Source of the DNA: JANPPS01 sp965246835
GTDB lineage: Bacteria; Pseudomonadota; Alphaproteobacteria; Acetobacterales; Acetobacteraceae
Direction: 5' to 3'
NCBI GenBank assembly: GCA_965246835.1
Contig: CBDFFQ010000001.1
Coordinates: 992,001-1,056,000 of the forward strand
DNA: 64,000 nucleotides
The notes beneath the pieces are model-generated. The model was not told where the DNA came from, made no database searches, and was given only the letters and a program-made list of their open reading frames with translations. Position numbers and translations under genes: made by a program. Position 1 is the stretch's first letter, and each line of letters opens with the position of its first letter. Of this stretch, positions 17,784-26,801 are shown one piece after another.

Positions 17784-18627
17784 AGACGGCCACGAACAGG
17801 AACAACCACACCACGTCCACGAAATGCCAATACCAGGCCGCGGCTTCGAAGCCGAAATGCCGCTGCGGCGTGAACTCGTCCCGCCGGGCGCGATACCAGC
17901 AGACGACCAGGAAGATGGTGCCGATGATCACGTGGAAGCCGTGGAACCCGGTGGCCAGGAAGAACACGGACGGATACACGCCGCCGCCGGCAAACTTGAA
18001 CGGCGCCTCGCTATATTCCATCGCCTGGAACGTCGTGAAGCTGAGCCCCAGCAGGATCGTGAGGCCGAGGCCCATGATGAGCTGATTGCGCTTGCCTTCC
18101 AGCAGCGCGTGGTGGGCCCAGGTGACCGTCGTGCCCGATAGCAGCAGGATCAGCGTGTTCAGCAGCGGCAGCTGGAACGGGTCGAAGGTGCGAATGCCCT
18201 CGGGCGGCCACATCGGCGTCTCGGTGCCGAGCACGTGGGCCGGGTAGAGCGCGAAGTGGAAATAGGCCCAGAAGAAGCCGACGAAGAACATGACCTCGCT
18301 GGTGATGAACAGCATCATGCCGTAGCGGAGGCCAAGCTGCACGACGGGGGAGTGCAGGCCCTTGGTGGCACTCTCCTTCAGCACGTCCCGCCACCAGAGG
18401 AACATGACGGCCAGCACCAAGGCGAGCCCGGCGCCCAGCACGATGTAGCCGCTGCCATGCGCCGCCATGACGATGCCGAGCACGGTCAACCCGGCCGCGA
18501 GCGAGCCGACCAGGGGCCAGGGGCTCGGGTCCACGAGGTGATAGGGCTGCTTCATGCCCGAGCTGTCGATGCCATGGTTCGCGTGCAGCGCAGCCGCGGG
18601 GGTGGAAACGGGCGTGTCGATGTTCAT
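17749..18627 (-). CDS. ctaE: Cytochrome c oxidase subunit III
   Basis: This 292-residue subunit has seven predicted membrane helices and the conserved opening PYHLVDPSPWP, the subunit III signature MLFITSEVMFFVGFFWAYFH, and the ending YWHFVDVVWLFLFVAVYVWG. Subunit III stabilises the catalytic core of the aa3 oxidase. An internal ATG at 18555, just before QPYHLVDPS, is an alternative start and gives the more usual N-terminus. It follows ctaG after 86 bases. Confidence 0.95.
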   Translation of the reverse strand: MNIDTPVSTPAAALHANHGIDSSGMKQPYHLVDPSPWPLVGSLAAGLTVLGIVMAAHGSGYIVLGAGLALVLAVMFLWWRDVLKESATKGLHSPVVQLGLRYGMMLFITSEVMFFVGFFWAYFHFALYPAHVLGTETPMWPPEGIRTFDPFQLPLLNTLILLLSGTTVTWAHHALLEGKRNQLIMGLGLTILLGLSFTTFQAMEYSEAPFKFAGGGVYPSVFFLATGFHGFHVIIGTIFLVVCWYRARRDEFTPQRHFGFEAAAWYWHFVDVVWLFLFVAVYVWGAGPLAAH

Positions 18628-18713
18628 GGCAGTCCTACGCTTTCGGTGCGGCGCATCATCGTCATAATGGCACGTGTTTCAAGTCATAAGCACGGGCGTC
18701 AGTCGCACGGGAG

Positions 18714-19316
18714 TCAGTTCCGCTCCGCCCGCGGACCCAGCGTGCCCGGCCCCACATGCGGCCCGGCGCGATCGAGCCCGCCATTGCGCTGCGCGTCATC
18801 GAGTGAGCGGAAGAAGGTGTAGGACAGGGTGATCGATTTCACGTCCCGCGTGTCGGGGTCGGTCGCGATCGCCGGGTCAACCCAGAAGCTGAGCGGGAAC
18901 TGCATCTCCTGGCCGGGCTGCAAGGTCTGCTGGTCGAAGCAGAAGCAGGCGGTCTTGTGGAAATATTGCCCGACCTTTTCTGGCGTGACGTTGTAGGTCG
19001 CGACCCCAGTCACGGCGCGGTCGGCATCGTTGCGGCCGGTGTAGAAGGCGAGCCGGTCCTCGCCCAGCGCCACCGTCACGGCCCGCTCGGCGGCTGCGAA
19101 GCGCCAGGGCAGGTTGGGGCTGGTATTGGCGTTGAACCGCACCTCGATCCGGCCGGCCACGGCGCCCGGGCCGGCGGCGCCCCGGATCTGCGGCGTGCCG
19201 CCATAGCCGGTGGCCTCGCAGAACAGGCGATAGAGCGGGACGGCCGCGAAGCTCAGCCCCGCCATGCCGACGATCACACCGGCCAGGCCGCCGGCCAGCC
19301 ACGTATTGCGGGTCAT
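18714..19316 (-). CDS. ctaG: Cytochrome c oxidase assembly protein CtaG (Cox11)
   Basis: This 200-residue protein has one N-terminal membrane anchor (about 8-28) and a periplasmic immunoglobulin-like domain. The copper-binding CFCF motif is Cys124-Phe-Cys126, followed by the Cox11 block FDQQTLQPGQEMQFP and the phrase FWVDP. Cox11 delivers copper to the CuB site of subunit I. The ATG overlaps the stop of the preceding small gene by four bases. Confidence 0.95.
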   Translation of the reverse strand: MTRNTWLAGGLAGVIVGMAGLSFAAVPLYRLFCEATGYGGTPQIRGAAGPGAVAGRIEVRFNANTSPNLPWRFAAAERAVTVALGEDRLAFYTGRNDADRAVTGVATYNVTPEKVGQYFHKTACFCFDQQTLQPGQEMQFPLSFWVDPAIATDPDTRDVKSITLSYTFFRSLDDAQRNGGLDRAGPHVGPGTLGPRAERN

Positions 19317-19525
19317 GACACTTTGAACCGGACCATGGAGATCGCGTAGAACAGGATCCCGACCGCGAACAGGATGCCGAGCACCACCCAGTTCTTGGCC
19401 CTTTGGCGCCGCTTCAGCTCGGCCGACTGCTCGGAGGTGAGGGAGCCGGCGAGGTCACGCGGGAAGGAAGCCGGTTCGGCATGGGGCGGGAAGGATGCCG
19501 GTTCGGCATCGGGGCGAATGGCCAT
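19313..19525 (-). CDS. Small single-span protein of the oxidase operon (CoxF-like)
   Basis: This 70-residue protein has a disordered N-terminal part, then a basic LKRRQRAKNW and one membrane helix (VVLGILFAVGILFYAISMV). A small protein of this design sits between ctaB and ctaG in many alphaproteobacteria. The ATG at 19525 lies four bases after the ctaB stop. The N-terminal part contains a nine-residue duplication (AEPASFP twice), caused by a 27-base tandem repeat at 19461-19514. Confidence 0.7.
   Translation of the reverse strand: MAIRPDAEPASFPPHAEPASFPRDLAGSLTSEQSAELKRRQRAKNWVVLGILFAVGILFYAISMVRFKVS
19461..19514. repeat. 27-base tandem duplication inside the small oxidase gene
   Basis: The block beginning GGGAAGGAAGCCGGTTCGGC at 19461 is repeated at 19488 with one base changed within the first 22 positions. 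The copy number is two and the length is a multiple of three, so it only adds nine residues to the disordered N-terminus. Confidence 0.75.
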
Positions 19526-19529
19526 GCCC

Positions 19530-20465
19530 TCACCACACGAAATGGTCGACAGCGAGGGCCGCGAACAAGGCAAACAGGTGGATGAGCGAGACGCGGAACG
19601 CCCATTTCGCCGGGGCGTCCTTGGTGAGGCTCACGCCCGCTGCGTCCTGCTTGTCGCGCCAGACCTGGACCGCGGCGTGCAGGAACCACAGGCCGAGCCC
19701 GGCGGCCGACACGGCGTAGATGCCGCCGGCATAGCCCAGGGCCCAGGGCAGCATGGACACGATCGCGAGCACCACGGTGTAGGCCAACACATGCAGCCGC
19801 GTGGTGCGCGCACCCGAGACCACGGGGAGCATCGGCACCCCGGCCCGCTCGTAATCGGCCGAGGCATAGAGCGACAGCGCCCAGAAATGCGGCGGCGTCC
19901 AGAAGAACACGATGGCGAACATCAGGATCGGCAGCACGTCGATCGAGCCCGTAGCCGCGGCCCATCCGATCACGGGCGGGAAAGCCCCGGCGGCGCCACC
20001 GATGACGATGTTCTGCGGCGTGCGCCGCTTCAGCCACATCGTATAGACAAAGACGTAGAACAGGATCGAGATCGCCAGCACCGTCGCGGCCGCCGTGTTG
20101 ATCGCGAGATACATCGTGAGCACGGAAGCGACCGCCAGGAACACGCCGAAGCCCAGCACATCGTTCGCCGCGATCCTGCCGCCGGGGATCGGACGGTTGG
20201 CGGTGCGGCGCATCACGGCGTCGATGTCGCGGTCATACCACATGTTGATGGCGCCGGCCGCCCCGGCCGCCACCGTGATGCACAGGACCGCCGTGAACGC
20301 CAGCACCGGATGCATGTGCCCGGGCGCCACCAGCAGCCCGATCACACCGGTGAACACGACCAGGGTCAGCACGCGCGGCTTCAGCAGCGCGACCCAATCC
20401 TTGATGTCGGCCGGCAGCACTGGATTGGAGAGGGGGGCCGCAGCCCCCCCGTTAAGATCAGTCAT
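19530..20465 (-). CDS. ctaB: Protoheme IX farnesyltransferase
   Basis: This 311-residue UbiA-superfamily membrane prenyltransferase makes heme O from protoheme and farnesyl diphosphate, the first step to heme A. The first Asp-rich motif is NMWYDRDIDAVMRRT and the second region is YTMWLKRRTPQNIVIGGAAG. Eight or nine membrane helices are apparent. A TTG at 20471 precedes the ATG at 20465 by two codons. I use the ATG, which has GGGAA upstream. It follows ctaD after a short gap. Confidence 0.95.
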   Translation of the reverse strand: MTDLNGGAAAPLSNPVLPADIKDWVALLKPRVLTLVVFTGVIGLLVAPGHMHPVLAFTAVLCITVAAGAAGAINMWYDRDIDAVMRRTANRPIPGGRIAANDVLGFGVFLAVASVLTMYLAINTAAATVLAISILFYVFVYTMWLKRRTPQNIVIGGAAGAFPPVIGWAAATGSIDVLPILMFAIVFFWTPPHFWALSLYASADYERAGVPMLPVVSGARTTRLHVLAYTVVLAIVSMLPWALGYAGGIYAVSAAGLGLWFLHAAVQVWRDKQDAAGVSLTKDAPAKWAFRVSLIHLFALFAALAVDHFVW

Positions 20466-20477
20466 CTGCAATTCCCG

Positions 20478-22094
20478 TCAGCGAATCCGCGGCAGCTCCG
20501 TAAAGGTGTGGAACGGCGGCGGGGAGGACACGGTCCACTCCAGCGTCGTCGCGCCCTCACCCCAGTAATTATCCGCAAGCTTCACCTTGGAGGTGAATGT
20601 CCGATACAGGACATAGAGGAACACCACGACCGAGAGGGCCGAAATGTAGGACCCGATGGAGGCAACGTTGTTCCAGCCGCGGAACGCGTCCTGATAGTCG
20701 GGATAGCGGCGCGGCATGCCGGCCAGGCCCAGGAAGTGCATCGGGAAGAAAGTCAGGTTCACGCCCACGAACGTCATCCAGAAATGCACCTTGCCCCAGA
20801 ACTCCGGATATTGCCGGCCGGACATCTTGCCGATCCAGTAATAGAACCCGGAGAAGATCGAGAACACGGCGCCCAGGCTCAGCACGTAGTGGAAATGCGC
20901 CACCACGTAATAGGTGTTGTGCAACACCTGGTCGATGCTGGCGTTGGACAACACGATCCCGGTGACGCCGCCCAGGGTGAACAGGAAGATGAAGCCGACC
21001 GCGAACAGCATCGGCGTCTCCATCGTGATCGAGCCGCCCCACATCGTCGCGATCCAGGAGAAGATCTTGATGCCGGTCGGCACCGCGATGATCATCGTGG
21101 CGGCCATGAAGTAGGCGCGGGTATCGACCGAGATGCCCGAGACGAACATGTGGTGCGCCCACACCACGAAGCCCACGACGCCGATCGCGATCATGGCGTA
21201 GGCCATGCCGAGATAGCCGAAGATCGGCTTCTTGCTGAAGGTCGAGATCACGTGGCTGACCATGCCGAAGCCCGGCAGGATCATGATGTAGACCTCGGGA
21301 TGGCCGAAGAACCAGAACAGATGCTGGAACAGCACCGGGTCCCCGCCGCCCTGCGGATCGAAGAACGCCGTGCCGAAATTGCGGTCGGTGATCAGCATGG
21401 TGATGGCGCCGGCCAGCACCGGAATGGCCAGCAACAGCAGGAACGCGGTCACCAAGATCGACCACACGAACAACGGCATCTTGTGCAGCGTCATGCCCGG
21501 CGCGCGCATGTTGAAGATGGTCGTGATGAAGTTGATCGCGCCCAGCAGGGACGACACGCCTGCCAAATGCAGGGCGAACAGCGTGTAGTCGAGCGCCGGG
21601 CCGGATTGGTAGGTGCTGTTGGACAGCGGCGGATACAGCGTCCAGCCCGGGCCGGCGCCGTCCCCGCTATGCAGGCCCATCATGATCAACAGGAAGGCCG
21701 GGACCAGCAGCCAGAAGCTGATGTTGTTCAGGCGCGGGAACGCCATGTCCGGCGCACCGATCATGATCGGCACGAACCAGTTGCCGAAGCCGCCGATCAT
21801 GGCGGGCATGACCATGAAGAAGATCATGATCAGGCCATGCGCCGTCACCGTCGCGTTCCATGCCTGGCCGCTCTTGAAGTATTGCAGGCCGGGGTTCTGC
21901 AGCTCCAGCCGCATGTGGATCGACAGCGCCAGGCCCACGATCCCCGCGAAAATCGCGAAGATCAGATAGAGCGTGCCGATATCCTTGTGGTTGGTGCTGA
22001 ACAGCCACCGGTTCACGAAGTTCGGGTGGTGATCGTGATGCGCATCGTCCGTGTGCACATCCCGGATGGCGCCGGTCTCGACGAACTCGCTCAT
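20478..22094 (-). CDS. ctaD: Cytochrome c oxidase subunit I (aa3 type)
   Basis: This 538-residue, twelve-helix catalytic subunit carries heme a and the heme a3-CuB centre. The N-terminus FSTNHKDIGTLYLIF and the CuB region WFFGHPEVYIMILPGFG with the His-Tyr pair are present, as are the two CuB histidines in VWAHHMFVSG. The ATG at 22094 overlaps the ctaC stop by four bases. Motifs match a proton-pumping A-type heme-copper oxidase. Confidence 0.97.
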   Translation of the reverse strand: MSEFVETGAIRDVHTDDAHHDHHPNFVNRWLFSTNHKDIGTLYLIFAIFAGIVGLALSIHMRLELQNPGLQYFKSGQAWNATVTAHGLIMIFFMVMPAMIGGFGNWFVPIMIGAPDMAFPRLNNISFWLLVPAFLLIMMGLHSGDGAGPGWTLYPPLSNSTYQSGPALDYTLFALHLAGVSSLLGAINFITTIFNMRAPGMTLHKMPLFVWSILVTAFLLLLAIPVLAGAITMLITDRNFGTAFFDPQGGGDPVLFQHLFWFFGHPEVYIMILPGFGMVSHVISTFSKKPIFGYLGMAYAMIAIGVVGFVVWAHHMFVSGISVDTRAYFMAATMIIAVPTGIKIFSWIATMWGGSITMETPMLFAVGFIFLFTLGGVTGIVLSNASIDQVLHNTYYVVAHFHYVLSLGAVFSIFSGFYYWIGKMSGRQYPEFWGKVHFWMTFVGVNLTFFPMHFLGLAGMPRRYPDYQDAFRGWNNVASIGSYISALSVVVFLYVLYRTFTSKVKLADNYWGEGATTLEWTVSSPPPFHTFTELPRIR

Positions 22095-22951
22095 TGCTGT
22101 GCCTCCGCTGCCGCGACGCGGGCTCCGCCATCGGGGGAGACGCCTTGCGCGAATTTGGTCTTTGCCGCCGCGACCCACGCGGCGAAGTTCTGTTCCGTCA
22201 TGGCTTCGACCGAGATCGGCATGGCGCTGTGGTTGGTGCCGCAGATCTGGTTGCACTGGCCGTAATAGACGCCGGGCTGATCGACCTTGACCCAGGTCTC
22301 GATCGTGCGGCCGGGGATGGCGTAGCGCTGCACGCCCAAGGACGGGATGAAGAAGCTGTGGATCACGTCGCCGCTGGTGACAAGGATGCGCACGTTCTTG
22401 CCGGCCGGCACCACGACGCGGTTATCGACGTCCAGGTTACGCAGCTGACCGGGCTTCAGATCGGGCTCAGGGATCATGTAGCTGTCGAAGCGGACGTTAT
22501 CGTTGTCCGGATACTGGTACTCCCAATACCATTGGTGGCCGACCACCTTGATCGTGAGATCCGCCGCCTCCGTCCGATCCTGGAAATACACGATCCGGAA
22601 TGACGGGATCGCGATCACGATCAGGATCAGCACCGGCAACACGGTCCACGCGACTTCGAGCGCCGTGTGATGGCTGACGCGCGACGCAACCGGGTTCTTC
22701 GACGCGCGGAACTTCCAGATGCAGTAGCCCAACAGCGCCGCGACGAAGATCGTCACCAGCGCCATGAGCCAGATCACCATGGCGTGTAGGCCCTCGACAC
22801 CCTGCTGCACCGGGCTGTGGGCGGGCTGGAAGCTGAGCTGCCAGTTATGTGCGGTTTGCGCCGAAGCGGTGGACATACCGGCCACCGCAAGCCCCGCCGC
22901 CGCGAGCAGCGCGCTGCCGATCCGCCGAAAACCTTGCCCAAAAGCCTGCAT
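22091..22951 (-). CDS. ctaC: Cytochrome c oxidase subunit II
   Basis: This 286-residue subunit has a signal peptide ending near ASAQ (about residue 31), two membrane helices (about 54-76 and 97-118) and a periplasmic cupredoxin domain. The CuA ligands are visible in QCNQICGTNHSAM: Cys233, Cys237, His241 and Met244. It accepts electrons from cytochrome c. It is the first gene of the ctaC-ctaD-ctaB-small gene-ctaG-ctaE-SURF1 operon, so the operon promoter should lie in 22952-23041. Confidence 0.96.
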   Translation of the reverse strand: MQAFGQGFRRIGSALLAAAGLAVAGMSTASAQTAHNWQLSFQPAHSPVQQGVEGLHAMVIWLMALVTIFVAALLGYCIWKFRASKNPVASRVSHHTALEVAWTVLPVLILIVIAIPSFRIVYFQDRTEAADLTIKVVGHQWYWEYQYPDNDNVRFDSYMIPEPDLKPGQLRNLDVDNRVVVPAGKNVRILVTSGDVIHSFFIPSLGVQRYAIPGRTIETWVKVDQPGVYYGQCNQICGTNHSAMPISVEAMTEQNFAAWVAAAKTKFAQGVSPDGGARVAAAEAQQ

Positions 22952-23041
22952 CTATCCGTCCATCCCGCCTGCTGCGCCCGACCGCCCGGCGCGCCGCCGG
23001 ACAGGTATCGGATGGCCTGCGTCAGGGCAAGCCAGCCACTC

Positions 23042-23701
23042 CTAGTTGGGCAGGCGAACCAGGGTGAAAAGGCCTAGGGGCGGCACAGAGTCAAATTGAG
23101 CGATCGCCTGGTCCTCGGGCGGCAGCAGCGCATCGAAGGAGAAGTCCGGATGCCAGCCCAGCTTGCGGGAGGCGGGCGCCATCGTGCGCTCCATCCACCA
23201 GCGAGGGCCCCGCTCGGCCGCGAAGTGGTTTACGAACAGCAGCTGCCCGCCCGGGCGTACCACGCGCCGCATCTCCGCCAGCAGCAGCCGCGGGTTCGGC
23301 ACCACGGAGGCCACGAACATCGCCACGGCGATATCGAACGACCCGGCCTCGAACCCCGTAGCCTCCGCATCCACCTCCACCAGCGACTCGACATGCGCCA
23401 GCCCCTCGGCCGCCACGCGGCGCCGGGCCAGGGCCAGCATCTCGGTCGAGAGGTCGATGCCCGTAATGCGCTTGGCCCGGGTGTAGTGCGGGAGTGCCAA
23501 CCCGGTGCCGACGCCCACTTCCAGCACCCGCGTGCCCGGCAAAGCGTTCACGGCCTCCACGGCGCGCCGCCGCCCAAAGGCCGAGACGCCGCCGAAAACC
23601 ATGTCATACACCCCTGCCCAACGGCGATACGCCTTCCGCACGGACTCCGCATCGAGTGCCGTGTGACGTTCGCGGGCAAGAAGTGTTTCAACTTGGGACA
23701 T
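23042..23701 (-). CDS. SAM-dependent methyltransferase, phosphatidylethanolamine N-methyltransferase (PmtA)-like
   Basis: This 219-residue class I methyltransferase opens its domain with VRKAYRRWAGVYDMVFGG. It has the SAM loop VLEVGVGTGLALP, an acidic GIDLSTEMLALAR and LLLAEMRRVVRPGGQLLFVNHF. This layout matches the Rhodobacter-type PmtA branch of the UbiE-like family, which methylates phosphatidylethanolamine to phosphatidylcholine. Quinone methyltransferases look similar, so the substrate is an inference. A separate ubiE is at 38612-39334. The ATG at 23701 is the first codon of MSQVETLLA. Confidence 0.75.
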   Translation of the reverse strand: MSQVETLLARERHTALDAESVRKAYRRWAGVYDMVFGGVSAFGRRRAVEAVNALPGTRVLEVGVGTGLALPHYTRAKRITGIDLSTEMLALARRRVAAEGLAHVESLVEVDAEATGFEAGSFDIAVAMFVASVVPNPRLLLAEMRRVVRPGGQLLFVNHFAAERGPRWWMERTMAPASRKLGWHPDFSFDALLPPEDQAIAQFDSVPPLGLFTLVRLPN

Positions 23702-23769
23702 GGTCTGTCCTAGCGCCGGGCCGGACTCCGAGCAAGGCCCGGCCCAATCAACTGACCGCCAATTCGGCG

Positions 23770-24258
23770 TCAGGCCGCGTCTTCCCGCCGATCCCGCACC
23801 TTCACATAGGCCAGGGCGGCATGCTCGGCGCAATAAGGTTTGTTGGCCATGGCGCCATCGTCGCAGAAGCGGAAGCTAGGGGTGCCGGGCTCCCCGATCG
23901 GCCAGCAGCAGGGCGATGTCCGCGTGGTCATCCGGCTGATCGAGACGGCACGCAACACCGGGGCCACCGGCACAGGCCGGATCGGCACGATGACGCGGGG
24001 CGCCACGGACAAGGCGGGCGCGGCGGCCGTCATCGGCGGCAGGGTCGGGCCGGTGGTCCGCTTCGGCATGGCGCGGCGGGGGGTGTGCCCCTCGCCACCG
24101 CGGCGGATCGGCGATGGGCGGGGCGGCAGCATCAGGCGATGCGCCTTGCCCACCACCGCGTTCTTCGTCACGCCCAGGCGGCGGCCGATCTCGGCCGTGG
24201 AGTGCCCCTCGTCCCACAGGGCACGCAGGCGAGCGATCGTCTCCTCGTTCCAGTCCAT
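23770..24258 (-). CDS. gcrA: GcrA family cell-cycle regulator
   Basis: This 162-residue protein starts MDWNEETIARLRALWDEGHS. The DNA-binding helix-turn-helix (about 5-42, AEIGRRLGVTKNAVVGKAHR) is followed by a Pro-rich linker and the GcrA C-terminal box CCWPIGEPGTPSFRFC...PYCAEH. In Caulobacter, GcrA recruits sigma-70 RNA polymerase to promoters with GANTC sites methylated by CcrM. Its presence supports an alphaproteobacterial origin. It is monocistronic here. The 94 bases upstream contain two inverted repeats. Confidence 0.93.
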   Translation of the reverse strand: MDWNEETIARLRALWDEGHSTAEIGRRLGVTKNAVVGKAHRLMLPPRPSPIRRGGEGHTPRRAMPKRTTGPTLPPMTAAAPALSVAPRVIVPIRPVPVAPVLRAVSISRMTTRTSPCCWPIGEPGTPSFRFCDDGAMANKPYCAEHAALAYVKVRDRREDAA

Positions 24259-24320
24259 CCCGGCCTCCCTTGCGTCTGGTCAGAAGGTTACCGGGGTGCG
24301 AACACAAGGGCTAGGGCATA

Positions 24321-24352
24321 TCCGTTAACGGACCACAATAAGTTGTGGACAA
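24321..24352. promoter_or_regulatory. Two inverted repeats and a DnaA-box-like 9-mer upstream of gcrA
   Basis: TCCGTTAACGGA at 24321-24332 is a perfect 12-base palindrome. It is followed by CCACAA-TAAG-TTGTGG (24334-24349). TGTGGACAA at 24344-24352 is one base from the DnaA-box consensus TGTGGATAA. The block lies 63-94 bases before the gcrA ATG and right after the end of the dppF-like gene. It may regulate gcrA, end the transporter operon, or both. There is no T-run. Confidence 0.4.
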
Positions 24353-25090
24353 CTACGGTTCTTCAAGCTCCACGCTGAGCGATCGCAGCGACGCGGTATG
24401 CGGGTGCTGCGTACGGCCGGCGCGCAGGTCGGACGTCGCAATCGTCTCCACCAGTTCGCCGCCCTGCATCACACCGATCGAGGGGCAGAGATGCGCCACC
24501 ACGGCCAGGTTGTGGCTCACCAGTATATAAGTCAGGCCCCGGCGGTCCTGCAGGTCCCGCAGCAGGTTCAACACCTCCGCTTGCACGCTCACGTCCAGCG
24601 CGCTGGTGGGCTCGTCCAGCAGCAGCACCTCCGGCTCCGCCATCAGGGCGCGGGCGATCGCCACCCGCTGCCGCTGCCCGCCCGAGAGCTGGTGCGGGTA
24701 GCGGAAGCGCGCGCTGGGCGGCAGCGCCACGTCCTGCAGGGCCTGCGCAATCCGGCGGTCGCCATCGCCGATGCCGTGCACGATCAGGGGCTCGCTCAAT
24801 GCGCGATCGACGGTCTGCCGCGGATGCAATGAGCCGTAGGGGTCCTGGAACACCATCTGCACCCGGCGGAAGAAGGCGCGGTCCCGCCTCGGCGTGAGCT
24901 TGAATCCGCCCACCGCCATCTGCCCGGTCCAGTCCGGATTGAGGCCTGACAGCGCACGCAGCACGGTGCTCTTGCCGGAACCGCTTTCCCCCACCAGGCC
25001 GAAGCTGCCGCCCCTGGGCACACCGAACGATACGCCGCGCACGACCTCGTTGGCGCCGAAGCGGACGCGCAGGCCATCCACCTCGATCAC
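24353..25090 (-). CDS. Peptide/nickel-type ABC transporter ATP-binding protein (DppF/OppF)
   Basis: This 245-residue ATPase has Walker A GESGSGKST, signature LSGGQRQRVAIARAL and Walker B LLLDEPTSALD. The N-terminus MIEVDGLRVRFGANEVVRGV is translated from a GTG at 25090, which overlaps the stop of the DppD-like gene by four bases. It is the second of two ATPases that power a family-5 importer. Length is short for OppF because the usual C-terminal oligopeptide extension is mostly missing. It is the last gene of a six-gene operon. Confidence 0.9.
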   Translation of the reverse strand: MIEVDGLRVRFGANEVVRGVSFGVPRGGSFGLVGESGSGKSTVLRALSGLNPDWTGQMAVGGFKLTPRRDRAFFRRVQMVFQDPYGSLHPRQTVDRALSEPLIVHGIGDGDRRIAQALQDVALPPSARFRYPHQLSGGQRQRVAIARALMAEPEVLLLDEPTSALDVSVQAEVLNLLRDLQDRRGLTYILVSHNLAVVAHLCPSIGVMQGGELVETIATSDLRAGRTQHPHTASLRSLSVELEEP

Positions 25091-25908
25091 CAGCCGGCAT
25101 CCCGGACCATGACCGGCAGGCGCGGCTTCGCGTGCGACAGGGTGGGCATGCAGTCGAGCAGGCCGCGCGTATAGGGGTGCTGCGCCCGCGCCAGCTCGCC
25201 GGCCGCCAGCTCCTCCACCACGCGCCCGGCATACATGACCGCCACCCGGTCGCAGAAATGCCCCACCAACGGCAGATCGTGGCTGATCAGCAGCAGCCCC
25301 ATGCCGCGCCGGCTGACCAGGTCTTCCATCAGGCGCAGGATCTCGGCCTGCACGGTTGCGTCCAAGGCGCTGGTCGGCTCGTCGGCGATCAGCAGCTCCG
25401 GGTCAGGCGCCAGCATCATGGCGATCATGACGCGCTGCCCCATGCCGCCGCTGAGTTCATGGGGATAGGCGCCGGCGACGCGGGCGGGATCGCGGATCAG
25501 CACCTGCGCCAGCAAATCGACCGCGGCCTGCTGTGCCACCCGCTTGCTGCCGCCCTTGTGCATGCGCCAGGCCTCGGCGATCTGGTCACCGGCGGTCATG
25601 ACCGGGTTCAGCGAGTATTTCGGGTCCTGCAGGATCAGCCCGGCGCGGCGGCCGCGGATGGCGCGCATCTGCCGCTCGCTCGCCGCCAGCACGTCGATCC
25701 CGTCGAACGCCAACCGGTCCGCCGTCACCTCCGCCGTGTGCGGCAGCAACCGCAACAGGGAGCGCGCGGTGAGCGACTTGCCGGACCCGCTTTCGCCCAC
25801 GATTCCGAGTTTCTCCTTGCCCAAAGTCAGCGACACGCCGCGGACGGCCGGGGTCACACCCGTGGGGCCGCGGAAGCCGATATGCAGGTTCTGGATCTCG
25901 ACGAGCAT
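25087..25908 (-). CDS. Peptide/nickel-type ABC transporter ATP-binding protein (DppD/OppD)
   Basis: This 273-residue ATPase starts at the ATG of MLVEIQNLHIGFRGPTG and shares one base (TGATG) with the stop of the permease upstream. Walker A is GESGSGKS, the signature is LSGGMGQRVMIAMML and Walker B is LLIADEPTSALD. It pairs with the DppF-like ATPase to drive the transporter. The frame stays open far upstream inside the permease gene, but that part is not coding in this frame. Confidence 0.9.
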   Translation of the reverse strand: MLVEIQNLHIGFRGPTGVTPAVRGVSLTLGKEKLGIVGESGSGKSLTARSLLRLLPHTAEVTADRLAFDGIDVLAASERQMRAIRGRRAGLILQDPKYSLNPVMTAGDQIAEAWRMHKGGSKRVAQQAAVDLLAQVLIRDPARVAGAYPHELSGGMGQRVMIAMMLAPDPELLIADEPTSALDATVQAEILRLMEDLVSRRGMGLLLISHDLPLVGHFCDRVAVMYAGRVVEELAAGELARAQHPYTRGLLDCMPTLSHAKPRLPVMVRDAGW

Positions 25909-26801
25909 CAGCCGTCCTGCTTCGGGTCGAGCACATCCCGCAGGCCGTCGCCCAGCAGATTGAACGCGAGGGAGGCCACGAAGATCGCGAGGCCGGGCGC
26001 CAGCGGCACCCACCATTGCTCGAGGATGAAGCGGCGGGCGGCCGCGATCATGGCCCCCCATTCCGGGGACGGCGGCTGCGCCCCCATGCCGAGGAAGCCG
26101 AGCCCGGCGGCGGTCAGGATGATGCTGCTCATGTCCAACGTGACGCGCACGATCAGGCTCGGGATACAGAGCGGCGCCACGTGCCGCAGCACGATGCGCC
26201 CGGCGCTGGCGCCCGTGAGGCGGGCAGCGGCCACGAAGTCGGTCTGACGCAGGCTGAGCGTCTCGGCCCGGGCCAGGCGGGCATAGGGCGGCCAGGCCGT
26301 GAGCGCGATGGCGGCGACGGCGCTGGTGACGCCGGGCCGGAGTGCCGCGACGAAGGCGAGCGCCAAGATCAGGCGGGGAAAGGCCAGGAACACGTCGGTG
26401 ACGCGCATCAGCAACCGGTCCCAGATGCCCCCCGCGTAGCCGGCGACGCACCCGACCGCGAGGCCCAGGGGCGCCACCATGATAACGACGGCGACCACCA
26501 TCCCCAGCGTGATCCGTCCGCCATAGAGCAGCCGCGAATACACGTCCCGCCCCAGCTCGTCCGAGCCCAGCCAGTGCTGGGCGGATGGGCGGGAGAGGCG
26601 GCGCGCGAGGTCTTGGACCCCAGGGTCGTGCGTGGCCAGCCAGGGCGCGGCGAGGGCCACCACGATCAGCAGCAGAACCACGATCAGGCCCAGCATCGCC
26701 AATGGGTTGCGCCGGAATTGCAACCACAGGCGATAGCGCCGGCCCCAGGCGGCCTGGCTGCGGGAGGCCGGGGTCTCGGTGAGCAGCCAGGCGGCGTTCA
26801 T
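25908..26801 (-). CDS. Peptide/nickel-type ABC transporter permease (DppC)
   Basis: This 297-residue permease has an N-terminal cytoplasmic stretch, a first helix near residue 38 and five further helices. The DppC marker HWLGSDELGRDVYSRLLYG follows helix 1, and the ATPase-contact loop ARAETLSLRQTDFVAAARL is typical. It overlaps the DppB-like gene by four bases (ATGA) and the DppD-like gene by one base. Family members import di- or oligopeptides, nickel or glutathione. The substrate here is not known. Confidence 0.92.
   Translation of the reverse strand: MNAAWLLTETPASRSQAAWGRRYRLWLQFRRNPLAMLGLIVVLLLIVVALAAPWLATHDPGVQDLARRLSRPSAQHWLGSDELGRDVYSRLLYGGRITLGMVVAVVIMVAPLGLAVGCVAGYAGGIWDRLLMRVTDVFLAFPRLILALAFVAALRPGVTSAVAAIALTAWPPYARLARAETLSLRQTDFVAAARLTGASAGRIVLRHVAPLCIPSLIVRVTLDMSSIILTAAGLGFLGMGAQPPSPEWGAMIAAARRFILEQWWVPLAPGLAIFVASLAFNLLGDGLRDVLDPKQDG

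Noticed and set aside
19374..22265. 963-codon plus-strand open frame across ctaG, ctaB and ctaD
   Set aside because: Antisense to the oxidase operon; low-complexity His/Asp/Arg-rich translation without any motif.
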